64,000 bases of DNA from Primorskyibacter aestuariivivens. Lineage in GTDB: Bacteria; Pseudomonadota; Alphaproteobacteria; Rhodobacterales; Rhodobacteraceae. The stretch spans positions 48,654-112,653 of the forward strand of contig NZ_JAQIOZ010000017.1 of assembly GCF_028023675.1 (NCBI RefSeq), in the 5' to 3' direction. Numbering within the stretch: the first letter of the stretch is position 1; the number at the start of each line of letters is the position of its first letter. Under the pieces are notes generated by a model. It was not told the DNA's origin. It ran no database searches and saw only the letters and a program-made list of their open reading frames with translations. The position numbers and the translations under genes are program-made. Positions 43,692 to 52,425 of the stretch are shown here, piece by piece.

Positions 43692-45167
43692 ATGATGAAA
43701 CGCTACAAAATGCTGATCGACGGGGAGTGGGTGGCCGCAAGTGACGGCGGCATATTCCCCAGCCTGAACCCCGCCACCGGAGAGACCTGGGCCGAGATCC
43801 CCGAAGCCAGCGCCGGGGACGTGGACCGCGCCGTACGCGCCGCGCATCACGCCTGTTACGAGGGGCCATGGGCCAAGATGAGCGCCACGGAGCGCGGCCA
43901 TTGCCTGCGCCGTCTGGGCGATTTGCTGGCCGAGCGGTCCGAGCATCTGGGCGAGGTGGAGACCCGCGACACCGGAAAGATGTTCAAGGAGACCCGCTGG
44001 CAGGCGAAATATATCAGCGAGTTCTACCATTTCTACGCAGGTGCCGCCGACAAGATCCATGGCGAGACCCTGCCCATCGACAAGCCCGATATGTTTGTCT
44101 TTACCAATCGTAAACCGCTGGGCGTGATCGCGGCGGTGGTGCCGTGGAATTCGCAGCTGTTCCTGTCGGCGGTCAAGATCGGGCCAGCGCTGGCCGCGGG
44201 CAACACGGTGGTGTTGAAGGCGTCTGAACATGCCTCTGCCGCGATGCTGGAATTTGGCGCGCTGATTGCCGAGGCGGGCATTCCCGACGGGGTCGTCAAT
44301 ATCGTGACCGGCCATGGCGATCCCTGTGGCAAGGTGCTGACCTCGCACCCGCTGGTGGCGCGGGTGTCCTTTACCGGCGGGCCTGCCTCGGCGCGGCATG
44401 TGATTGGCAATACGCGCGAGAACTTTGCCGAGATCAGCCTTGAGCTGGGCGGCAAATCGCCCTTCATCATCTTTGATGACGCAGATATCGAAAGCGCCGT
44501 GAACGGGGCCGTGGGCGGGATTTTCGGCGCGTCGGGGCAAAGCTGTGTCGCGGGGTCGCGGCTACTCGTACATGAGGATGTGGCGGACGAGGTGCTGGCC
44601 CGCATGGCAGCGATTGCCGAAGCGGTGCGGATTGGCGATCCGATGGCGGAAGAGACCGATATGGGGCCGCTCTGCACCCATGGGCAGTTGGAAAATATCG
44701 AGCGCGAGTTGGCCCGTGCGGTGGAAGAAGGCGGGCGCATCATCTGTGGCGGCAAGCGCGCCGAGGCGGGATCAGACATGTATTTCCGGCCCACCATCGT
44801 CGATTGCCCGCGCCCGGACCTTCATATCGTCGATACCGAGCTGTTTGGCCCGGTGCTGAGCGTGCTGCGCTTCCGCACCGAGGAAGAGGCACTAGCCCTG
44901 GCCAATGACACGGTGCACGGGCTGGCGGCGGGCATCTTTACCCGCGACAGCGCCCGTGCGCTGCGCATGAGCCGCGCGGTACGGGCGGGGATCGTCTGGG
45001 TCAACACCTATCGCGCGGTGTCGCCGATTGCCGAATTCGGCGGCATGAAAACCAGCGGATACGGGCGCGAGAGCGGGTTTCAGGCGGTCTATGACTACAC
45101 GCGCCCCAAGACCATCTGGATGAACACATCGTCAGAGCCGCTGGGCAGCCAGTTCGTGTCTCGCTGA
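43692..45167 (+). CDS. Aldehyde dehydrogenase (NAD(P)+)
   Basis: A 491-residue ALDH superfamily enzyme. Catalytic Glu is in LELGGKSPF and Cys in GASGQSCVAGSR. The Rossmann motif FTGGPASARHVIG and the C-terminal GGMKTSGYGRESG are present. It lies between flavin reductase and LLM monooxygenase with gaps of 6 and 15 bp. It may oxidise the aldehyde released by the monooxygenase or the TPP enzyme. Confidence 0.93.
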   Translation: MMKRYKMLIDGEWVAASDGGIFPSLNPATGETWAEIPEASAGDVDRAVRAAHHACYEGPWAKMSATERGHCLRRLGDLLAERSEHLGEVETRDTGKMFKETRWQAKYISEFYHFYAGAADKIHGETLPIDKPDMFVFTNRKPLGVIAAVVPWNSQLFLSAVKIGPALAAGNTVVLKASEHASAAMLEFGALIAEAGIPDGVVNIVTGHGDPCGKVLTSHPLVARVSFTGGPASARHVIGNTRENFAEISLELGGKSPFIIFDDADIESAVNGAVGGIFGASGQSCVAGSRLLVHEDVADEVLARMAAIAEAVRIGDPMAEETDMGPLCTHGQLENIERELARAVEEGGRIICGGKRAEAGSDMYFRPTIVDCPRPDLHIVDTELFGPVLSVLRFRTEEEALALANDTVHGLAAGIFTRDSARALRMSRAVRAGIVWVNTYRAVSPIAEFGGMKTSGYGRESGFQAVYDYTRPKTIWMNTSSEPLGSQFVSR

Positions 45168-45182
45168 GCAAGGGAGGACAGG

Positions 45183-46241
45183 ATGAAATTCCATATTGCC
45201 ATTAACCTCGAACGGACCGACCCCGGGACGGATATGCGCGCGGTGCGCGACCATACGCTGGAAATGGTGCAGATGGCCGATGAGGCGGGGTTCGAGATCG
45301 CCTGGGCCGCCGAGCATCACGCGCTTGAGATGACGATTGCGCCCAATCCGTTCCACCTCATGACATGGTGGGCAGATCATACGCGCAATATCCGCGTGGG
45401 CGCAGGCGTGGCCAATGCCGCCTATTGGCATCCGATCAAGCTGGCCGGTGAGGCGGCGCTTTGCGATCTGCTCTCTGGCGGGCGGATGGAATTTGGTGTC
45501 GGCTCGGGGGCCTATCAGCGCGAGTTTGACCGGATGTTCCCCGGTCTCGCTCAAAAAGACAGTTGGCAATATATGCAGGAGATGCTGCCGCTGGTGCAGA
45601 AACTCTGGGCCGGCGACGTGGAGCATGACGGGACCTATTGGCAGTTCCCGCGCGCCACCTCCTGTCCCAAGCCGATGCAGAGCAAGGTGCCGGTCTGGGT
45701 CGCGGCACGCTCGCCCATCACCTTTGACTACGCGGTTCAGAATGACTGCCACATCATGAGTTGGCCGCTCACCCTGCCGTTTTCCGAGGCCGAGAAATAT
45801 CGCGCTATGCTGGATGACAGCATCGCGCGGCTGAACCCCGGCTATTCGGGGAAGTTCGCGATGATGCGGCACACGGTGGTCTATGACAGCGAGGCAGACC
45901 GGCAGGCCAGCATCGCGGCGGTCCGGCAGATCCTTGCGCGGTTCGGCAATCTGATGATGCAATCGGGCGATGTGGTGAACGGCTATCCCGATCCCGTGCC
46001 GCTGGAGAGCCTGGAAGGGAATTACCGGGTCGATCCCGAGATGCTGGAGCAGAACCTGATGCTGGGGCGGCCCGATCAGGTGGTGGAAAAACTGCGGCTT
46101 TACGAGGGGATCGGGGTGGATGCGTTCATCTACTACGCCTCGATGGGGCTGGATATGGAGCGGCAGAAACGCTCGCTGAAACTGTTCATCGACGAGGTCA
46201 TGCCCGCCTTCGCAGAAAAGGAGCTGGCCCATGCCGGTTGA
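45183..46241 (+). CDS. LLM-class flavin-dependent monooxygenase
   Basis: A 352-residue luciferase-like enzyme with TIM-barrel fold. The pattern AEHHALEMTIAPNP, RVGAGVANAAYWHPIKLAGE and GRMEFGVGSGAYQREFDRMF is that of two-component FMNH2-dependent monooxygenases. It works with the reductase encoded upstream. Such enzymes cleave C-S, C-N or ring bonds or perform Baeyer-Villiger oxidation; the substrate is open. The stop codon overlaps the next gene by 11 bp. Confidence 0.92.
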   Translation: MKFHIAINLERTDPGTDMRAVRDHTLEMVQMADEAGFEIAWAAEHHALEMTIAPNPFHLMTWWADHTRNIRVGAGVANAAYWHPIKLAGEAALCDLLSGGRMEFGVGSGAYQREFDRMFPGLAQKDSWQYMQEMLPLVQKLWAGDVEHDGTYWQFPRATSCPKPMQSKVPVWVAARSPITFDYAVQNDCHIMSWPLTLPFSEAEKYRAMLDDSIARLNPGYSGKFAMMRHTVVYDSEADRQASIAAVRQILARFGNLMMQSGDVVNGYPDPVPLESLEGNYRVDPEMLEQNLMLGRPDQVVEKLRLYEGIGVDAFIYYASMGLDMERQKRSLKLFIDEVMPAFAEKELAHAG

Positions 46242-46827
46242 AATACGCCGCACGCTCTTGTGGCAGCAGACCACCTTTCTTGAGGGGTGGAAAAAGGTGA
46301 GTGAGCCAACGCTTCTGGTCGCGGCCATGGCGATTATCCGCAATCCGTGGTTCGGGCGCGGCCATGTGGAAAACATGCGGCCCGAGATACAGGAGCACGG
46401 GCCGGAGCTTGGCAAGCTGTTGACGAATATGCTGCTGGGCGTGACCGGCGACAGGCTGGAAGGGTGCGGCAAAGCGTCGGTGGTCGGCATGGGCGGCGAG
46501 ATCGAACATGCGCAGGCGCTGACCCATACGCTGCATTTCGGCAACCAGTTCCGCGAGGCGATCAACGCCAAATCCTATCTGGTGTTCTCCAACACGCGCG
46601 GGGCGGCGAATTGCCCGGTCACCATTCCGCTGATGGACAAGGACGATGGCGGGCGGCGGTCGCATTACCAGACCATTCAGACCTCTGTCGCTGATGCGCC
46701 CGCCGAGGATGAGATCATCGTGGCGCTTGGGGCCTCGGTGGGCGGGCATCCCAACCACCGGATCGGCGATCGGTATGAGGACCTGGCCGAGATGGGCCGG
46801 GATGTGGACAACCCGGCGGGGGTTTGA
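46231..46827 (+). CDS. DUF1185 / amino-acid-synthesis-domain protein
   Basis: A 198-residue protein of the AA_synth (DUF1185) family. It is recognised by AMAIIRNPWFGRG near the N-terminus, GKASVVGMGGEIEHAQAL and VALGASVGGHPNHRIGDR. No reaction is established for the family, which often sits in catabolic operons with LLM monooxygenases. It overlaps the LLM gene by 11 bp and abuts the hydrolase gene without a gap. Confidence 0.85.
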   Translation: MPVEIRRTLLWQQTTFLEGWKKVSEPTLLVAAMAIIRNPWFGRGHVENMRPEIQEHGPELGKLLTNMLLGVTGDRLEGCGKASVVGMGGEIEHAQALTHTLHFGNQFREAINAKSYLVFSNTRGAANCPVTIPLMDKDDGGRRSHYQTIQTSVADAPAEDEIIVALGASVGGHPNHRIGDRYEDLAEMGRDVDNPAGV

Positions 46828-47628
46828 ATGGCGGTCACGAAAGACGGCACCGCCTATGATCTGACCGGACCCGAGAGCGCGCCGGTGGTGGTGCTGATCC
46901 ACGGGCTTGGTCTGACACGCGGGGCGACGTGGGACGGGATTGCCCCGGTGCTGGCGCGGCGCTTCCGGGTGCTGAGCTATGATCTCTTGGGCCACGGGGA
47001 AAGCGCGCGGCCGGAGGGGCCAGTGAACCTGACGGCGTTGAGCGAACAGGTGATCGCGCTAATGGATGCGTTGGGGATCGAGCGGTCCGCGCTGGTCGGG
47101 TTTTCGCTGGGCGGGATGATCAACCGGCGCTGTGCCTTGGATCATCCGGGCCGGGTGTCTGCGCTGGCGATCCTGAATTCGCCGCATGACCGGGGCGAAG
47201 AGCAGCAACAGATCGTCGAGGAGCGCGCCCGCGCCAGCGCTTCGGGCGGCCCGGCGGCGGGAATCGACGTAACGCTGGCGCGCTGGTTCACCGAAGAGTT
47301 TCGCCGCGATCACCCGGAGCAGGTGGCCGCGATCCGCGATACCGTGCTGGCCAATGACCCCGCAAATTACGCCGCACACCGGCAGGTGCTGGCCGAAGGG
47401 GTGCGCGAGCTGATCGCGCCCGATCCGCCGCTCACCCATCCCATGCTGGTGATGACCTGCGCACATGACAGCGGCTCCACCCCGGCGATGAGCCATGCCA
47501 TCGCGGCCGAGACCCCGGGCGCCGAGACGATCATTGTCCCCGAACTTCAACATCTGGGCCTGATTGAGCAGCCCGGGCTGTTTTCCGACCCGCTTCTCGA
47601 TTTTCTGAACCGGGTTCTGCCGACATAA
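46828..47628 (+). CDS. Alpha/beta-fold hydrolase
   Basis: A 266-residue hydrolase. The oxyanion region is HGLG (25-28), the nucleophile Ser93 is in VGFSLGGM, and the late His is in ELQHLGLIEQPG. The layout resembles 3-oxoadipate enol-lactonase and related carboxylesterases. It starts directly after the DUF1185 stop. With the monooxygenase it could open a lactone or ester made by oxygen insertion. Confidence 0.9.
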   Translation: MAVTKDGTAYDLTGPESAPVVVLIHGLGLTRGATWDGIAPVLARRFRVLSYDLLGHGESARPEGPVNLTALSEQVIALMDALGIERSALVGFSLGGMINRRCALDHPGRVSALAILNSPHDRGEEQQQIVEERARASASGGPAAGIDVTLARWFTEEFRRDHPEQVAAIRDTVLANDPANYAAHRQVLAEGVRELIAPDPPLTHPMLVMTCAHDSGSTPAMSHAIAAETPGAETIIVPELQHLGLIEQPGLFSDPLLDFLNRVLPT

Positions 47629-47641
47629 GAAGGAACACCCC

Positions 47642-49330
47642 ATGACCCAAATGTCCGGTGGACAGGCCGCTGTCCAAGCTCTCAAGGCGGAAAAGGTGAA
47701 ATATGTCTTTGGCCTGATCGGGTCGGCGACGATGGAGATGTTTGACGCGCTCTATGACGCGAAAGAGATCAACTTCATCGGTGTGCATGACGAGCGCACC
47801 GGCACGCATATGGCGGATGGCTATGCAAGGGCCAGCGGCGAGACCGGGGTCATATTGGCCGGCCAGAACGGCCCCGGCACGACAAACCTTGTGACCGGGC
47901 TGGCGCAGGCCAAGGCGGCCTATACACCGCTGGTCTCCATCGGGGGCGCGCTGGCGACGGGCCATGTCTATCGCGACGCGTTTCAGGAGGTGGACCAGCA
48001 GGCGCTGTTCACGCCGATCACCAAGAAGACGTGGACCGCGCCATCGACCGAGCGGGTGCCCGAACTGGTGCAGGAGGCGTTCCGCGTCGCCAATGCGCCG
48101 CGCAAGGGACCGGTGCAGTTGAACCTGCCGCGCGATGTGCTGGCGGGACAGGCAGAGTTTGGCGAGATGGCCCGGCCCGAGACCTATCGCCCCGTGAGCG
48201 CCATGGCCGCGCCAGAGGCCGCGATTGCACAGGCAGCAAAGATGCTGGCCGGGGCGACGCGCCCGGTGATCATGGTGGGCGGCGGGATCAAGAATACCGG
48301 GGCCGCCAAGCGTGCCATCGCGCTGGCCGAGGCGTTTGGCGCGCCGCTGGTCTCGTCGCCCGGGCATGGCGACGCGATCCCTTTTGGCCACCCGCTGAAC
48401 GCCGGTCAGATGGGGCCGCGCGGCAATGAGGTGGCCTCGCGTCTGGTCAAGGAGGCCGATGTGATCCTGGCCCTTGGCACGCGGATCGGGTTCAACGCCA
48501 CCTTCTACAGCTACGACAATATCAACCGCGACGCGGCGATCATCCATGTGGAGCAGGAACCCAGCGCGATTGGCCGGTATTTCCCGGTGGCGTTGGGCAT
48601 CTGGGGGGATGCGCCCACAGTGGCGGCGCAATTGACGGCGGAGGCCGCGAAACTGTCGATGCGTGCCGAGGCAGAGGCCTGGACCGAGAGCTACAAGGCC
48701 GAGCGACAGGCGTTCCTGAGCGCCCGCGATACCGAGGCCGAAGTCGCCAACTCGATCATCCAGCCCTCGGGTCTCTTCAAGACCTTGCGCGATGTCTGTC
48801 CCCGCGACGCTGCCTATACGATGGATGCGGGGACCTTGTGTCTTCAGGCGACGGACAAGCTGAATTACTGGCAACCCAAGAGCCTGTTCACGCCGCTCGA
48901 TTTCGGGCTGGTGGGCTTTTCCTTTGCCGCGGGGCTGGGCGTCAAGCTGGCCATGCCCGAGCGGCCAGTGATCTCGCTCATGGGCGATGGCGGTTTTGGC
49001 ATGACCACGTCCGAGCTGTCCACGGCGGTGGATTACGGCATCAACACGGTGACCGTGGTGATGAACAATGGCTGCTGGGGGGCGGAAAAGGCCTATCAAC
49101 GGGATTTCTTCAACGGGCGCTATATCGGTGCGGACATTTCCTCGCCCCCGTTTGACAAGCTGGCCGAGCTTTACGGTGCCAAGGGGTATCGCGCCGAGAC
49201 GCTGGCGCAAACGGCAGAGGCGATCGAGGCGGCGCTGGACTGCGGCAAACCGGCGGTGGTGGACGTGATGGTGGACCCGGCGGCGCTTTATTCCTTCCGC
49301 CGCGACAGTTTCAAGCATCGTGGAGGCTGA
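47642..49330 (+). CDS. Thiamine-diphosphate-dependent enzyme, acetolactate synthase superfamily
   Basis: A 562-residue ThDP enzyme with three typical domains. The catalytic Glu lies in HDERTGTHMADGYARASG and the ThDP/Mg motif runs GDGGFGMTTSE to VVMNNG. The segment NNGCWGAEKAYQRDFF resembles the WGAEK region of sulfoacetaldehyde acetyltransferase (Xsc), which is closer than acetolactate synthase. No pta gene, the usual Xsc partner, is present. It may act as a decarboxylase or C-C lyase on a 2-oxo acid or aldehyde. The gap to the upstream hydrolase is 13 bp. Confidence 0.88.
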   Translation: MTQMSGGQAAVQALKAEKVKYVFGLIGSATMEMFDALYDAKEINFIGVHDERTGTHMADGYARASGETGVILAGQNGPGTTNLVTGLAQAKAAYTPLVSIGGALATGHVYRDAFQEVDQQALFTPITKKTWTAPSTERVPELVQEAFRVANAPRKGPVQLNLPRDVLAGQAEFGEMARPETYRPVSAMAAPEAAIAQAAKMLAGATRPVIMVGGGIKNTGAAKRAIALAEAFGAPLVSSPGHGDAIPFGHPLNAGQMGPRGNEVASRLVKEADVILALGTRIGFNATFYSYDNINRDAAIIHVEQEPSAIGRYFPVALGIWGDAPTVAAQLTAEAAKLSMRAEAEAWTESYKAERQAFLSARDTEAEVANSIIQPSGLFKTLRDVCPRDAAYTMDAGTLCLQATDKLNYWQPKSLFTPLDFGLVGFSFAAGLGVKLAMPERPVISLMGDGGFGMTTSELSTAVDYGINTVTVVMNNGCWGAEKAYQRDFFNGRYIGADISSPPFDKLAELYGAKGYRAETLAQTAEAIEAALDCGKPAVVDVMVDPAALYSFRRDSFKHRGG

Positions 49331-49331
49331 A

Positions 49332-49700
49332 ATGAGCGACAAGAGATACCCCGCGACCGAGGCGCAGCGCGCCACTGGCGACTGGAACCCATTCTGGACG
49401 CAGTTGGAAGAGCTGGACCCCGATTACCTTGAGGCGTTTTTGCAGTTCCGGTCGGTGCCGCAGAACGGCCCGCTGGACCAGAAAACCAAGGAGTTGATCT
49501 TTATCGCCGTCAACGTGGCCACAACACATCTCTGGCCCTCGGGTGCGCGGCGGCACATGGCCAATGCGCTGGCAGCGGGGGCGACCAAAGAGGAAATCCT
49601 CGAAGTGATCCAGTTGACCTCGATCATGGGGATACATTCCATGACCATGGGGTTGCCGATCCTGTTGGAAGAGGCGGAAAAGGCGGCGCAAGCCGGTTAG
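49332..49700 (+). CDS. Carboxymuconolactone decarboxylase-family protein
   Basis: A 122-residue all-helical CMD-fold protein. KTKELIFIAVNVATTH and GARRHMANALAAGATKEEILEV are the core. The AhpD-type CxxC is absent, so it is not a peroxidase of that kind and is nearer to decarboxylase or hydratase members. The ATG at 49332 lies one base after the TPP-enzyme stop, with GGAGG upstream. It is the last gene of the operon. Confidence 0.87.
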   Translation: MSDKRYPATEAQRATGDWNPFWTQLEELDPDYLEAFLQFRSVPQNGPLDQKTKELIFIAVNVATTHLWPSGARRHMANALAAGATKEEILEVIQLTSIMGIHSMTMGLPILLEEAEKAAQAG

Positions 49701-49799
49701 GTCGTTGGCCCAAAACCCGCCTGCGCGCTGGGTCGTGGCAAAGACCGCTTGACCCTTGTTCCGGCATTGCCCACTTTCCCGCCAAAGCAAGGAACAGGC

Positions 49800-51098
49800 A
49801 TGAGCAGCAAGACACCCCGCGCACCCGCGCCCTTTGCCCCGTTTGAATGGATGATCGCCTGGCGCTATCTGCGCGCCAAGCGGGCCGAGGGCGGCGTGAG
49901 CGTGATGACCTGGATCAGCCTGATCGGGATCACGCTGGCGGTGTTTGCGCTGATTGCCACGCTGGCGGTGCGCTCGGGCTTTCGCGCGGAATTCGTGGAC
50001 ACGATCCTGGGCGCGAATGCCCATGTGACGATCTACAATCAGGCCGAGGCGAACGAGTTCGGCCAGTTGGAGCGCACCATCCCCGATTACGAGGCGATGG
50101 CCGCGCGGATCGCAGCGCTGGACTTCGTCACGCGCGCCGCGCCGTTGGTCAAGGGGCAGGTCATGGCGACCGCGCGTGGGCGCAATGCCGGGATCGAGGT
50201 GTTTGGAATTTCCGCAGTGGACCTGTCCACCCTGCCCCGTATTGCCAACCCGGAGGCGAAACAGGGCGACCTGAGCCGCTTTTCCGAGGGCATCGCCGTA
50301 GGCTCGGGCGTGGCGCGGGAACTGGGCGTGACCGTGGGCGACAGGATCAAGGTGATCTCGCCCGACGGGGTCAGGACGCCCTTTGGCACCTCGCCCCGGG
50401 TCAAGGCCTATGAGGTGGTCTATATCTTTACCGCCGGGCGCTACGACATTGACCGCACGCGGGTCTACATGCCGTTCGACGAGGCGCAGGTCTATTTCAA
50501 CCGCGAGGGCGCGGCGGATGAGATCGAGGTCATGGTGACCGATCCCGACCGGGTGAATGATCTGGCGCTGCCACTCCTCCGCGTGGCGGGGGACCGGGCG
50601 CTGGTCTGGACATGGCGGGATGCGAGCGGGTCGTTCCTGCGTGCGCTGGAGATCGAGGATAACGTGATGTTCGTGATCATGGCCATTCTGGTGCTGATCG
50701 CGGCAATGAATATTGTGTCCGGGCTGATCATGCTGGTCAAGAACAAGGGCGGCGATATCGGCATCCTGCGCACCATGGGGCTGTCCGAGGGATCGGTGCT
50801 GCGGGTGTTTTTCATCTGCGGGGCCTTTACCGGGCTGATCGGCACGGTGCTGGGGGTGATCCTGGGATGCCTCTTTGCGATCTATATCGACGCGGTATTC
50901 TCTTTCGTGAACTACATCGCGGGTGGCGGGGTCTGGGACCCGTCGATCCGGGGGCTTTATTCGGTCCCGGCCAAGCTGGAAATGGGCGATGTGCTGAGCG
51001 CGGTGGCGCTGTCGCTGGGGCTGTCATTCGTGGTGACGATCTTTCCGGCGCGGCGTGCGGCGCGGCTGAACCCGGTGGAGGCGCTGCGCTATGAGTGA
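49800..51098 (+). CDS. Lipoprotein-releasing ABC transporter permease (LolC/LolE family)
   Basis: A 432-residue inner-membrane protein with four helices, one near 35-60 and three at the C-terminus, and a periplasmic domain between ([33 protein letters not shown]). With LolD it extracts lipoproteins for delivery to LolA. As in many alphaproteobacteria a single LolC/E-type gene (LolF) may form a homodimer; no second permease is nearby. The ATG at 49800 follows AAGGAACAGGC. It overlaps lolD by 8 bp. Confidence 0.92.
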   Translation: MSSKTPRAPAPFAPFEWMIAWRYLRAKRAEGGVSVMTWISLIGITLAVFALIATLAVRSGFRAEFVDTILGANAHVTIYNQAEANEFGQLERTIPDYEAMAARIAALDFVTRAAPLVKGQVMATARGRNAGIEVFGISAVDLSTLPRIANPEAKQGDLSRFSEGIAVGSGVARELGVTVGDRIKVISPDGVRTPFGTSPRVKAYEVVYIFTAGRYDIDRTRVYMPFDEAQVYFNREGAADEIEVMVTDPDRVNDLALPLLRVAGDRALVWTWRDASGSFLRALEIEDNVMFVIMAILVLIAAMNIVSGLIMLVKNKGGDIGILRTMGLSEGSVLRVFFICGAFTGLIGTVLGVILGCLFAIYIDAVFSFVNYIAGGGVWDPSIRGLYSVPAKLEMGDVLSAVALSLGLSFVVTIFPARRAARLNPVEALRYE

Positions 51099-51774
51099 TC
51101 CGGTGCTGGAACTGGCCGGGGTCGAAAAGACCTATAACAAGGGGCGCGAGAACGAGGTTGCGGTGCTGCGCGGGGTCGATCTTGCCCTGCAGCCCGGCGA
51201 GGTCGTGGCGCTGGTGGCGCCCTCGGGCGCGGGGAAATCGACGCTGCTGCATATCGCCGGTCTTCTGGACACGCCGGATAGTGGCGCGGTGCGCATTGGT
51301 GGCGAGGATATGGTGGGGCTGTCGGACCGGCGGCGCACCGGGGTGCGGCGGCGCGACGTGGGATTTGTCTACCAGTTCCACCATCTGTTGCCGGAATTCA
51401 CCGCGCTGGAAAACATCGTGCTGCCGCAACTGGCCAACGGTGTGGCGCGCAAAGATGCGGATGCGCGGGCGCAAGCGCTTCTGGAAAGCGTGGGCGTGGG
51501 CGCGCGGGCGGGGCATCGGCCCGGCGCTTTGTCAGGCGGCGAACAGCAGCGCGTTGCGTTTTGCCGGGCTCTGGCCAATGCGCCGCGCGTTCTGCTGGCG
51601 GATGAGCCCACCGGGAACCTTGATCCCGCCACCTCAGACACGGTGTTTGACGCGCTGATGCGGCTGGTGCGCGAAACCGGGCTTTCAGCACTGATCGCCA
51701 CGCATAACCTTGATCTTGCGGCGCGAATGGACCGGCAATTGCGGCTGGATGCCGGGCAGTTGACCGGGATGTGA
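51091..51774 (+). CDS. lolD: Lipoprotein-releasing ABC transporter ATPase
   Basis: A 227-residue ABC ATPase. Walker A is APSGAGKST, the signature [11 protein letters not shown] and Walker [14 protein letters not shown]. The last phrase and the [18 protein letters not shown]-loop region are typical of LolD. It is translationally coupled to the permease. Confidence 0.94.
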   Translation: MSDPVLELAGVEKTYNKGRENEVAVLRGVDLALQPGEVVALVAPSGAGKSTLLHIAGLLDTPDSGAVRIGGEDMVGLSDRRRTGVRRRDVGFVYQFHHLLPEFTALENIVLPQLANGVARKDADARAQALLESVGVGARAGHRPGALSGGEQQRVAFCRALANAPRVLLADEPTGNLDPATSDTVFDALMRLVRETGLSALIATHNLDLAARMDRQLRLDAGQLTGM

Positions 51775-51830
51775 CGTAGCGGCAAGACTCGACAAATGCC
51801 CTAACGCATTGCCCTGTTGCAGAATTTTAC

Positions 51831-51865
51831 CTGACATTTACCCCCGCTGCGCTAATCTGACGCAG
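51831..51865 (+). promoter_or_regulatory. Promoter with palindromic operator, first twin gene
   Basis: A -35-like CTGACA and -10-like TAATCT are 16 bp apart. The -10 is enclosed by the inverted repeat CTGCG-N9-CGCAG (51847-51865). The same arrangement recurs before the second twin gene at identical spacing. Confidence 0.6.
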
Positions 51866-51943
51866 GGAGCCGTGAAACATCCGGGCGTTGCCCGGAGCAC
51901 TTGCGGGTGAGAACCGCGCGCCGATTCAAGAAGGGGGACAGAC

Positions 51944-52135
51944 ATGTTTGACAAACGAACCGCTTTTGCCGTGACCAGAGCACCAAGCCTTGATGGCGCT
52001 TGTCTTGCGCTCTCCGGCATCAACCTGATCTGGGCGCTGTGCGCGCTGTTTTTCATAGGTGGCCTGCCCCTGACGCTGATAGCGGCGCTGGGGTTTCACC
52101 TTTGGCTTCAGAGGCTTGAGGCCACGCAGGAGTGA
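51944..52135 (+). CDS. 63-residue membrane protein, twin A
   Basis: It has a soluble N-terminus of about 17 residues, then two hydrophobic stretches with the core GACLALSGINLIWALC and GGLPLTLIAALGFHLWL. The second twin (52234-52425) is the same length and aligns throughout. A ribosome site AAGGGGGACAGAC precedes the ATG. It probably spans the inner membrane twice. No family is recognised. Confidence 0.75.
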   Translation: MFDKRTAFAVTRAPSLDGACLALSGINLIWALCALFFIGGLPLTLIAALGFHLWLQRLEATQE

Positions 52136-52175
52136 CCCGGCAAAGCGCAACAAAGGGCTTGCAAGAAAACTTTAC

Positions 52176-52210
52176 CTGACTTTTGCCGTAGCTGCGTTAT
52201 TCTGTCGCAG
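52176..52210 (+). promoter_or_regulatory. Promoter with palindromic operator, second twin gene
   Basis: CTGACT and TATTCT are 16 bp apart, with CTGCG-N9-CGCAG (52192-52210) around the -10. Preceding bases (TTTACCTGAC) also match the first copy. The regulatory region was evidently duplicated with the gene, or is kept by selection. Confidence 0.6.
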
Positions 52211-52233
52211 AGGCATATCCAAGGAGGTGGCCC

Positions 52234-52425
52234 ATGCATGACAGAGCAAATGATCGCGCCATTGGCGTTGCCCCGAATTATACCGGTGCTTGTATCGTGA
52301 TGTTCGGCGTTAATATCGCGTGGATATTCCTTGCGTTGCTGGCGATGCTGGGCCTGCCAGCCGTGCTGATGCTTGGGTTGGCGCTGCATTACTGGATCAA
52401 CTGGTTGGACGTGCGGCGGCGCTGA
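52234..52425 (+). CDS. 63-residue membrane protein, twin B
   Basis: It is a paralogue of the protein at 51944-52135. GACIVMFGVNIAWIFLAL, then GLPAVLMLGLALHYWINWLD, align residue for residue with twin A and suggest two helices and a short Arg-rich tail. A strong ribosome site AAGGAGG precedes the ATG. Its 3' end overlaps the convergent aminotransferase by 29 bp. Function unknown. Confidence 0.78.
   Translation: MHDRANDRAIGVAPNYTGACIVMFGVNIAWIFLALLAMLGLPAVLMLGLALHYWINWLDVRRR

Noticed and set aside
39199..47628. A Rut-type pyrimidine degradation pathway (RidA, LLM, hydrolase, flavin reductase)
   Set aside because: The RidA-like gene is in a separate unit, no RutB or RutE is present, and a TPP enzyme and an ALDH do not belong to that pathway.
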